From assembly GCA_904395805.1 (NCBI GenBank), contig CAJFNV010000020.1, forward strand, positions 1 to 41,393: a DNA stretch of 41,393 nt, given 5' to 3'. The notes under the pieces were generated by a model. The model worked only from the letters and a program-made list of their open reading frames with translations, did no database searches and was not told the origin of the DNA. The DNA is from Candidatus Gallispira edinburgensis (GTDB lineage Bacteria; Bacillota; Clostridia; Lachnospirales; CAG-274). Positions 1-7,342 of the stretch are shown one piece after another; the stretch's first letter is position 1, and the number at the start of each line of letters is the position of its first letter. Made by a program: the position numbers and the translations under genes.

Positions 1-276
1 ATATTATCAGAACTTCGTTCTGATTGCTGTGTTCCACAGCTGCCCTGCTAAACAGGGCTAATATAATACCTCGGCTGACGCCTCGGTGACTTTTCGCACA
101 AAATTGAAAACAAGTTTTCATTTTGTTACTCACAAGTCATATTATCAGAACTTCGTTCTGATTGCTGTGTTCCACAGCTGCCCTGCTAAACAGGGCTAAT
201 ATAATACCTCGGCCGACGCCTCGGTGACTTTTCGCACAAAATTGAAAGCAAGCTTTCATTTTGTTGCTCATAAGTC
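1..276. repeat. Tandem 138-bp multi-hairpin repeat, two copies
   Basis: Two head-to-tail copies (1-138 and 139-276) differ at only five positions. Each unit folds into a series of hairpins. In copy 1 these are a stem with cagaac/gttctg around a TTC loop (6-24), gctgtg/cacagc around TTC (26-40), gccctg/cagggc (42-58), and an outer stem tgactt/aagtca (87-92 with 134-139) enclosing a long arm whose tip is gaaaac-aa-gttttc (106-119). In copy 2 that tip is gaaagc-aa-gctttc, so an A-T pair became G-C by a paired change (110/115 versus 248/253). No open reading frame is convincing here. The unit could be an extragenic repeat, a 3' RNA element of a gene left of the window, or a structured RNA. Bases 277-539 downstream hold only AT-rich sequence in which I see no gene. 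Confidence 0.85.
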
Positions 277-539
277 ATAGTATACCAATAATCCCATGAG
301 ATTTCAATACAATTTTTACTGTTCTGCAGGAATGCACCAAAAAAAATTCATTTTAAGGCATATTTGATAACATTTTTATCATTATTTGAATTAAACAACC
401 TGCCTTATTTCAAAAATGTTTCAAAACAGTATTACTTAAACCTTTATGTAACTTATATACAAATAAAAAGGCTTTTTTTCTGCAGTTTTAACAAAATTTA
501 TATTTAAAGTCTGTAATCATGTGCAAAGAAACTGTTGTG

Positions 540-548
540 TGGTATAAT
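540..548 (+). promoter_or_regulatory. Extended -10 promoter for the pectinase
   Basis: The sequence TGG-TATAAT (TGn extended -10, TATAAT at 543-548) lies 45 bases before the start codon. No good -35 hexamer is present at the expected distance, which is common for extended -10 promoters. The AAAGGAG ribosome binding site follows at about 576-582. Confidence 0.55.
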
Positions 549-593
549 TAAAACTGCGTTTTTTCAATATAAGACAAAGGAGTATAAATCAAT

Positions 594-3500
594 ATGAAAA
601 GAATAATATCTTTAATTTTATCACTTACATTCATTTTTACATCGGTAAACATGAATATGTTTAAAGCCTATGGAGCTTCATCTTCCATAAGCTCTGTTTA
701 CGGCTGGTATGAATCCATACATATCCAATGGACAAATGATCCGGATATTTCCGACACAGATGTTTATTATAAATTAAGCAGCGAAAGTGAATACACTCCC
801 ATTGACAAAGAGCTTATAAGATCAGAGGGTACAGAAGGCATTGCCGACATTGTGGGAATTAAATCAGGTATATATGATATAAAAATCACTGTATCCGATA
901 AGGAAACCCTTACGGAAAACAATATTTCAGTCGCAGCCCATGACCGTTCAGGCTACGGTCACTTTAATTATTCCGAAGGTATAGGCGGTTATAATGATGA
1001 CGGCACCCCCAAAAGTGATGCAAAAATTATTTATGTTACAAATGAAAATAAAAACTCCGTTAAACTTGGCAGCTATACGGGAATAGGAAACATTCTCAAA
1101 AGCGCAAACAAGTATTCCTACCCCATTATTGTCAGGATAATAGGAACAGTTGACACACAGGCAAGAGATGAGGATGGTACAAAAACAACGGATATAAATA
1201 ACGGTGTTGTTGCCATAGAGGGGCTTACTGATACCGTAGACACCGATGATACATACCTCAATATGCTTGACATAGATAGCGGCAAAAATATAACAATCGA
1301 AGGCATAGGAAATGATGCAGCAATTGAAAAATGGGGATTTACGTTCAAGAAATGCAGCAGCATTGAAGTCCGTAATTTAACATTTACAAAATACCCGGAG
1401 GATGCCTGCAGCTTCAGCGGAAGTTCATCTTCCGTTAATTTATACAAAAACTTCTGGGTACACAACAACTATTTTAAATCAGGTGAAAACAAATACGATT
1501 TAACAGAAGAACAGGACAAGCACGAAGGTGACGGTTCATCTGATTTCAGCGGTTGCAAAAACATAACCTATTCATATAACATATTCGAGAACTGTCACAA
1601 GACATCATTACACGGCGGCAGTGACAGCTCTAAGCAATATAACTCAACATGGCATCACAATTACCTTATAAACTGCGGTGCAAGACTTCCTCTTACAAGA
1701 CAGGTCAATCTCCACACTTACAATAATTACTACTATAACAGTGAGACCTGTACCGACGCAAGAGCAAGTGCATGGGTATTTGCGGAGGCAAATTATTTTG
1801 AAAACTGTGATTACGCTTACAAGACAACAGCCAGTTCAAGCTACGGTGATCCTGTTGTAAAGCTTTATAACAACATTCTGAAAAACAGCGGCACAAGTGA
1901 TAAGACAAAAACGATTGTTACCACAACAGACAGGACTCTTGAAATAAGCGCCGATAAAGGAAGCAACACAAACAAAAATCCTTATCCTAATTTTGATACG
2001 GATCCAAGTGTTTTCTACTATGATAATTCCGCAAAAGTTTCAGATGTTACATATCTGACAGATGCAGAAACAGCAAAATCAGATACATTAAAGGCAGCAG
2101 GCTTAATGAAAGAAAATTCAGTCCTTTCCGTATACCTCCCCGATACAGAGGAAACAACAGAAACGACTACATCAGCAATCCCTTCAGATGATGCTGAACG
2201 CTATGATAAAATGGAGCTGCTCATTGAACAGATGATGGAAGAAGACGGTCCCGAAAACGGTTCTCTCTGGAATAAGGAGAGCGAAAGCAAATTTAAATGG
2301 ACATATATAAACGGCTGTATGGCATCGGCTATGATGATGCTCGGCAATGTAAAAAACGATGAGAGATACACAGAATTTGCCGATAACTATATGTCACCCT
2401 TTGTAAGTACATCAGAAAGCTCAAAAAGCGGATATATAAACCCCGGCACAAGCTTTGACTACTCAAAGTATACATTAGACGATCTTAACAGCGGCAAAGC
2501 CCTTATAGAGCTTATAGCATCAGGCTCACAGAACAGTGACAAGTATACAAAGGCAGTAAGGGAGACCCTTTACACAGATATCCTTCAGTATATGCTTTCA
2601 AACAAAACCACTGCCGAAGGAAATTTATGGCACAAGAACGTATATCCCTATCAGGTATGGCTTGACGGCATATATATGGAAACTCCTTTCTGGCTTGGAT
2701 ATGAACTTGAAATAGGTAATGATGCAGATTCATTTATAAATGCTGCCGACAATGTTACAAAACAGATTGAAAATGTATACACTAAGCTCAGAAACAGCTC
2801 CACGGGTCTGTACTACCACGGATATGATGCACAGGCAGACAGCACAAGCGGAAACTATGATCCGTCTTCTGCAATGAGCTGGGCAGAAACAGGCACAGGA
2901 CATTCAGCAAGCCACTGGCTCAGAGGAACAGGCTGGTATGCAATGGCTCTTGTTGACAACATAGAGCTTATGCAAAAGGCAGAAGTTAAGTTTAATATAG
3001 ATTTATCGGCACAAAAGAATTCTCTTATAGATATATATACAGACCTTATGGATTCAATGCTTGAATACCGTGATACCGATACAAATCTCTGGTATCAGGT
3101 TATAGACAGGGCAGGAGAAAACTACAATTATCTTGAAACAAGCGGCTCAGCCGCAATGAGCTATGCCCTTATGAAAGGCTATAACATAGGAATATCCGAC
3201 ATAAACTATTACAACAAGGGGATTGAAACATTCAGAAGCCTTTGTGACAACAAACTTGTATACACAGGCTCAGATACAGTGACCCTTAAGGATATTTGTA
3301 TGACGGCAGGTCTTGCAGGTCCTTCATCGGGAGCAACATCAAATTCCGCAACGGCAGGTCCCGGATATAAGAACAGAGACGGCTCATATAACTATTATGT
3401 ATCGGAGAAAACAGTGGAAAACGATGCAAAAGGCGTTGCACCCCTTATATTTGCCTATTGTCAGGTCCTTGAATATAATAAGGGCAGCGAGCCGGATACA

Positions 3501-4151
3501 GAAACAACTACAGCTTATACATCAAATGTAGGCGAAACCGTTTTATCAGGCAGCGAAAACAAAACCGTTGCACTCGATATTTCAGAATTTAAGACAGGAA
3601 AGCCGACTTCTGCACTTACAAGTAAAGACGGAGTATTCACTCTTTATCCCGGAGAGCTTACCGTAAATTCTAATTATATAGATTTCAGCGGCGGCGGTAA
3701 TTTCACTAAAAATTCAATAGCCGTAAAGGTCACGGGAGAGGCTGATATTACAATAAAATATTACAACACAGGCAGTTATTCGAGAACTCTTCGAATAAGT
3801 AACTCGGACAGCTCATTTACTAAAGATTCCGAAGCACCGGCAAACGGTTCTTCTTCTAAGGCAAAAAGTGTGACTTATACTCTTCCGCAATCAGATACTT
3901 ACTATATCTATTCAACAAAAAGCGGTATAAAGGTTTCTGAAATAATTATAAACTACAAAGGCGAAAGTATATTAATAGGTGACGTGGATCAGAATGACAA
4001 AATAGAAAAAGCTGATGCAGCCCTTCTTTTAAAGCACATTTCATCCATAGTGACACTTACCGATGAAAAACAGCTTAAAGCAGCCCAGTGTAACGGCGAC
4101 GGTAAATATACACTTGCCGATGTTACAGCAATACTTAAATACCTTAATTAA
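594..4151 (+). CDS. Secreted PL1 pectate lyase - GH105 hydrolase with type I dockerin
   Basis: This 1185-residue exported enzyme combines two pectin activities. A signal peptide (about 1-27) is followed by a short Fn3-like region, then a PL1 beta-helix pectate lyase domain (about 130-480) with the R-x-P-x-x-R signature at R364-R369; R364 is the likely catalytic arginine. A Thr/Glu linker (about 515-530) leads to a GH105-type unsaturated uronyl hydrolase domain (about 535-975), with an LDGIYM motif containing D691, the probable catalytic acid, and W775-x-R777-x3-W781. A beta-sandwich resembling a carbohydrate-binding module (about 990-1125) precedes a C-terminal dockerin (1130-1185). In the second dockerin calcium loop the usual first Asp is Gln. 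The lyase would make unsaturated oligogalacturonides that GH105 could trim. The ATG at 594 has an AAAGGAG site 11 bases upstream. Family calls are from motifs; the CBM assignment is the weakest. Confidence 0.9.
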   Translation: MKRIISLILSLTFIFTSVNMNMFKAYGASSSISSVYGWYESIHIQWTNDPDISDTDVYYKLSSESEYTPIDKELIRSEGTEGIADIVGIKSGIYDIKITVSDKETLTENNISVAAHDRSGYGHFNYSEGIGGYNDDGTPKSDAKIIYVTNENKNSVKLGSYTGIGNILKSANKYSYPIIVRIIGTVDTQARDEDGTKTTDINNGVVAIEGLTDTVDTDDTYLNMLDIDSGKNITIEGIGNDAAIEKWGFTFKKCSSIEVRNLTFTKYPEDACSFSGSSSSVNLYKNFWVHNNYFKSGENKYDLTEEQDKHEGDGSSDFSGCKNITYSYNIFENCHKTSLHGGSDSSKQYNSTWHHNYLINCGARLPLTRQVNLHTYNNYYYNSETCTDARASAWVFAEANYFENCDYAYKTTASSSYGDPVVKLYNNILKNSGTSDKTKTIVTTTDRTLEISADKGSNTNKNPYPNFDTDPSVFYYDNSAKVSDVTYLTDAETAKSDTLKAAGLMKENSVLSVYLPDTEETTETTTSAIPSDDAERYDKMELLIEQMMEEDGPENGSLWNKESESKFKWTYINGCMASAMMMLGNVKNDERYTEFADNYMSPFVSTSESSKSGYINPGTSFDYSKYTLDDLNSGKALIELIASGSQNSDKYTKAVRETLYTDILQYMLSNKTTAEGNLWHKNVYPYQVWLDGIYMETPFWLGYELEIGNDADSFINAADNVTKQIENVYTKLRNSSTGLYYHGYDAQADSTSGNYDPSSAMSWAETGTGHSASHWLRGTGWYAMALVDNIELMQKAEVKFNIDLSAQKNSLIDIYTDLMDSMLEYRDTDTNLWYQVIDRAGENYNYLETSGSAAMSYALMKGYNIGISDINYYNKGIETFRSLCDNKLVYTGSDTVTLKDICMTAGLAGPSSGATSNSATAGPGYKNRDGSYNYYVSEKTVENDAKGVAPLIFAYCQVLEYNKGSEPDTETTTAYTSNVGETVLSGSENKTVALDISEFKTGKPTSALTSKDGVFTLYPGELTVNSNYIDFSGGGNFTKNSIAVKVTGEADITIKYYNTGSYSRTLRISNSDSSFTKDSEAPANGSSSKAKSVTYTLPQSDTYYIYSTKSGIKVSEIIINYKGESILIGDVDQNDKIEKADAALLLKHISSIVTLTDEKQLKAAQCNGDGKYTLADVTAILKYLN

Positions 4152-4159
4152 CAAAAATG

Positions 4160-4189
4160 ATCCCCTGCTCACAAAGGCAGGGGATTTTG
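4160..4189 (+). terminator. Intrinsic terminator after the pectinase
   Basis: A perfect 9-bp stem, atcccctgc (4160-4168) with gcaggggat (4177-4185), is followed by TTTT. It sits 8 bases after the stop codon. Confidence 0.85.
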
Positions 4190-4285
4190 TATATAGGGTC
4201 AAAAAAATAGACAGTGCATACAAATGTCAATAACTTAAGCAAATCCTTAAAGTTATTATATTATATGTGTATTAAATTTTATAAC

Positions 4286-4680
4286 CAACTAAACCTCCCT
4301 TGCCTAAAGGGGTTCAACACTTTTGCCTTTGGCAAAAGCCAGCCCTTCGAGCTGTCCGACTTCTTTCGGTGTAACTCAGCACTTTCGCCTTTGGCGAAAG
4401 CCGACACTTCGTGTCGTCAGACATCTTTCTGTGCTTTAGTCGTATTCTCACAGTAATCCCTATCAAAGTTTAGCCCGTAGGGCGTGCCTCCCTTGCCTAA
4501 AGGGCTGGTCGCATTGCTTTATAACTAACTAAGGCTCCCTTGCCTAAAGGGAGCTGTCAAGCGTAAGCTTGACTGAGGGATTCCTACTTTGCAATGCTGC
4601 TCGCCCAAGCATCCAGGGAGGAGGAGAAACGCTTGCGTTTCGGAGGAGGGATTCCTGTTCGATAACACCGTCTCCTTTAC
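4286..4680. repeat. Hairpin-mosaic repeat region
   Basis: This convergent intergenic stretch holds no credible gene; it is a mosaic of short palindromes. The motif ctcccttgcctaaaggg occurs three times (from about 4295, 4488 and 4535). Two adjacent diverged copies of a roughly 62-bp unit start at 4319 and 4381: cttttgcc-ttt-ggcaaaag in the first is ctttcgcc-ttt-ggcgaaag in the second, a compensated stem change. Other hairpins are cgacac-ttc-gtgtcg, gccc-gta-gggc, tcaagc-gtaa-gcttga and gaaacgc-tt-gcgtttc. Related pieces recur at 17450-17629 and at the right end of the window. Folding in either direction could end transcription from both converging operons, but no classic U-tract terminator for the VanW operon was found. 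Confidence 0.8.
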
Positions 4681-4712
4681 TGTATTTCATTTGATTTTCA
4701 TGTTAAAACAGC

Positions 4713-6182
4713 TTATCCTGCCGTAGTTTCTCCCTCCAACGGCTTTGTTCCCACAAGTGTTACCTGCCTTCTCGGAAGATATGTACTCTTGTTTATTTTT
4801 ACGGTTTCCTTGAGAACTCCGTTTTCATAAACCTCTTTATAAAGCTCATATACATAGCCCTTTTTAGCTGTCAGGTCAATTTTGGTCGTACCTGCAGGAA
4901 GAGTATCGTCTTCCTTTGTTATCGGTTCATCGGGCTCCGTTTCTTCAATAAGCTTATTATAGAATTTAAGTGTTCTTCCCGGGTCATGAATTTCCTTGCC
5001 ATATATGTTTATTACAACATTTGAATTTGCAAGATAAGCCTCTATAAATATAGCACAGTCTGTATCATTTACAAATTTAAGGTCTTTATAATCACCTGCA
5101 AGAGTAGCATCAAAGGCATAGTCTGCATATCCAACTTTCATTGAGTGATTAAATCTTTCGGTTATCTTGACCTCCGCATTTAAAAGTGCCATATAAAGAG
5201 CACTTGACACCTGACACATACCGCCCCCGATACTGTCCTCTATCCTTCCGTTTACAATAGTGCCTGCACTTGCCCAGCCGTTTGCCTCCGTACAAGGATT
5301 AAAGTGCGCATTTGTTGAAAACTCTTCCCCCGGATATACAACAACTCCGTTTATTTTTGCGCAGCCGTTTCTTAAATTCTGTATTCTGTTGTCATCTCCC
5401 CCGATATATGGACTTGAATATGTGCCTATAATGCCTGTGATCCCGCTCACATCAGCATCTTTATGCTTAGGCTCTGTTGACTGTATATCAAATGTAACTT
5501 CTTCGCCGAATTTTCTGTTGTCAATAAGCTCATAAACCTGATCAAGTATTGCATCCTTGTCTATGGTATATCCTGTCTGGGCAGGAGTAACAATAAACTG
5601 ACCGTTTACATGCTTTAAGCCTGCATCCTTTGGTTCTACGGTTATCTGGTCTGATATTGCATTTACATAAGAACGTACCTGAGCCTTGTTGTAGCTCATA
5701 ATAGCAAAATCAACAGTTCCTCCTTCAAGAGCCTTAAACTGACGCCACCAGTCGGGAGATTCAGGATCCTTTGCAAAATTGATTGCAGTTTTGGCAGCAC
5801 CTTCAACATCGAATTTCAGTTCAAAATCCTGAAATGTGTAGCTGTAGGAATGAGTTCCGTCACTGCTCTTAATTGTTATTATGTTGCCTTCTGTATTTGT
5901 ATCGACCTTTGAATTTATGTATTTGTATGCTTCTTCTTTGCTCATGCCCGAAACATCCTTGCCGTCAATGAGTATGCCGGGAAGAATTACATTTTCCGCA
6001 GGCTCCTTTGGCTGATCGATCTTCCACTGATAATATCTGCTCATTACAGGACGCCGGAGCAGACAGCCTGCAACTATAACAACAATAAATGCAATTATCG
6101 TTTTACTAAGTGCCCTTATAAACTGTTTTCTTTTATTTCTTTTTCGCCTTTTACGGTTATGCTTTATATTACCATTAGGCAT
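4713..6182 (-). CDS. VanW-domain and G5-domain wall protein
   Basis: This 489-residue protein has a basic cytoplasmic N-terminus, one membrane segment (about 25-45), a PG_binding_4-like region (about 65-230), a VanW domain (about 265-385) and a C-terminal G5-like domain (about 405-480). The VanW core GGGMCQVSS carries C323. VanW was named from a vancomycin-resistance cluster, but it is not itself a resistance enzyme. As I recall, work in Clostridioides difficile assigned L,D-transpeptidase activity to VanW-domain proteins through the conserved Cys, so a peptidoglycan cross-linking role is plausible here. It is the last gene of a three-gene operon, 34 bases after its neighbour. The ATG is preceded by AAAGGAG. 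The domain call is firm; the enzymatic role is inferred. Confidence 0.88.
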   Translation of the reverse strand: MPNGNIKHNRKRRKRNKRKQFIRALSKTIIAFIVVIVAGCLLRRPVMSRYYQWKIDQPKEPAENVILPGILIDGKDVSGMSKEEAYKYINSKVDTNTEGNIITIKSSDGTHSYSYTFQDFELKFDVEGAAKTAINFAKDPESPDWWRQFKALEGGTVDFAIMSYNKAQVRSYVNAISDQITVEPKDAGLKHVNGQFIVTPAQTGYTIDKDAILDQVYELIDNRKFGEEVTFDIQSTEPKHKDADVSGITGIIGTYSSPYIGGDDNRIQNLRNGCAKINGVVVYPGEEFSTNAHFNPCTEANGWASAGTIVNGRIEDSIGGGMCQVSSALYMALLNAEVKITERFNHSMKVGYADYAFDATLAGDYKDLKFVNDTDCAIFIEAYLANSNVVINIYGKEIHDPGRTLKFYNKLIEETEPDEPITKEDDTLPAGTTKIDLTAKKGYVYELYKEVYENGVLKETVKINKSTYLPRRQVTLVGTKPLEGETTAG

Positions 6183-6216
6183 ACAATATTACTCCTTTAT
6201 ATTGCTGTTATGCTTT

Positions 6217-6987
6217 TTAAGACTTTACAGGAATATAGATATCTATGTTACTCTGATTGGTAAGCATATATTTTTCAAATATTTCCATCAATCTGTCAAC
6301 ATCCATTTCGGAATTTGATATAACAGAGCCGTTTACTTCTGAAGCTATTTCTTCAAGAGTGGTTCTCATTTTATCATCATCGATCGTAAAATTCGGAACA
6401 AGATATTCCCTTGTATCTTCAAGATTTTGCGCAAATTCCACTCTGGCTGATTTGGAACCGCTTCTGCCTATTTTATAGGCTTCATTTACAGAAGATTCAA
6501 TGTCATAACTGCCGCCTAAATCATCATATGTAACATTCTTTGAATAATTTCCGTATACAAGTGTAAATTCTCTTTCAAGTCTTGCCCCTGCATAATCATT
6601 GTTTCCCTTTCTGACAGCCTGCTCCTTTGTAAGGCCTCCTATATTTACTTCTTCAAGGTATATGCCGTTGTAAATCAGGTCGGAATCAAGAGCCTCATAA
6701 TATCTGTCAAAGGCTGTGTTCATTTTACTGTTTACTGCAAAGTTAATACTGAACACCGCCGTACAAAGGAAGAACAAAACACCTATTCCCAGAAATATAT
6801 AACCCCTGTTTATACCAGATGTTTTTGCGGAAATATCTTTCCCCATCTTCCCTGTGGAATTCTTTATTAAGCTGATATCTTCCTTTAATTTTTTCCCTGT
6901 ATTTTTAATACCTGCTGTAACAGCTTCTGTATTAATTGCCTTGCTCTTATCTGAACTGTGTTTAGGTTCTTTGCTTCTGGAACGCAT
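6217..6987 (-). CDS. Membrane protein with PG_binding_4-like ectodomain
   Basis: This 256-residue protein has a charged cytoplasmic N-terminus (1-60), one membrane segment (about 62-84) and an extracellular part. The region around IYLEEVNIGGLTKEQA (about 108-175) looks like the PG_binding_4 domain that precedes VanW or YkuD catalytic domains. No catalytic VanW or YkuD domain follows, so it resembles the N-terminal half of its downstream neighbour on its own. It may be an accessory or binding partner of the VanW protein; this is inferred from the shared architecture and operon. The start ATG has a strong AGGAGG site about 6 bases upstream. Confidence 0.75.
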   Translation of the reverse strand: MRSRSKEPKHSSDKSKAINTEAVTAGIKNTGKKLKEDISLIKNSTGKMGKDISAKTSGINRGYIFLGIGVLFFLCTAVFSINFAVNSKMNTAFDRYYEALDSDLIYNGIYLEEVNIGGLTKEQAVRKGNNDYAGARLEREFTLVYGNYSKNVTYDDLGGSYDIESSVNEAYKIGRSGSKSARVEFAQNLEDTREYLVPNFTIDDDKMRTTLEEIASEVNGSVISNSEMDVDRLMEIFEKYMLTNQSNIDIYIPVKS

Positions 6988-7004
6988 AGTTTATCCTCCT
7001 ATTA

Positions 7005-7112
7005 TTATCCTATAAAAAATACGGATATTGAGCTTACAAACATTACTGCCACAAGTAATAATGCAACAATACCGGCAATTTTTCTTCTTGTTTCTGCTTT
7101 CATTCTTCTCAT
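7005..7112 (-). CDS. 35-residue single-pass membrane microprotein
   Basis: A short open frame starts at ATG 7112 and stops at 7005. It encodes a basic N-terminus (MRRMKAETRRK) followed by a hydrophobic segment of about 22 residues and a short tail ending FFIG. An AAGGAG site lies 9 bases before the ATG. The gene sits between the promoter at 7158-7185 and the membrane-protein gene, whose start is 17 bases downstream, so it is the first cistron of the wall operon. The charge pattern predicts an N-in, C-out single-pass protein. I do not recognise the family; many Clostridia carry similar tiny membrane proteins. It is too short for usual gene callers. Confidence 0.7.
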   Translation of the reverse strand: MRRMKAETRRKIAGIVALLLVAVMFVSSISVFFIG

Positions 7113-7157
7113 AAAACCAATCTCCTTACATTTAATTTAATTTTGCTCTATCTTATT

Positions 7158-7185
7158 ATTATAACAGACAAAAATTATTTTTCAA
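7158..7185 (-). promoter_or_regulatory. SigA-type promoter of the VanW operon
   Basis: Reading the minus strand, TTGAAA (7180-7185) is separated by 16 bp from TATAAT (7158-7163), and TGT precedes the -10 to make an extended -10. It lies 45 bases upstream of the microprotein start. Confidence 0.75.
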
Positions 7186-7290
7186 CAATAATATATTGAC
7201 AATAATGTTAAATAATTTTACAATTTGATTAAGATATGAAACAAATTAATGTAAAAACAGTTTTATGGCAATTATTTGGGTATATGTATG

Positions 7291-7299
7291 TGTTATAAT
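7291..7299 (+). promoter_or_regulatory. Extended -10 promoter of addA
   Basis: TGT-TATAAT (TATAAT 7294-7299) lies 43 bases before the preferred addA start at 7343. Its position argues against any upstream start at 7265, which would lie before the promoter. No strong -35 is seen. Confidence 0.6.
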
Positions 7300-7342
7300 A
7301 TATGAAAACGATATCTTTAAATATAACGGGAGAATGCAGATT

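Noticed and set aside
1..276. Direct repeats as a possible CRISPR array
   Set aside because: The units are 138 bp, nearly identical along their whole length and contiguous with no spacers; no cas gene is nearby.
4214..4456. 80-codon open frame
   Set aside because: It runs through palindromic repeat sequence, has no ribosome site and no protein-like composition.
4713..6182. VanW as evidence of vancomycin resistance
   Set aside because: VanW-domain proteins are common housekeeping wall proteins in Clostridia, and no vanHAX or vanRS genes are present.
7265..7342. Upstream start for addA (26 extra residues)
   Set aside because: The extended -10 promoter at 7291-7299 lies within this stretch, and the only fitting ribosome site precedes 7343.
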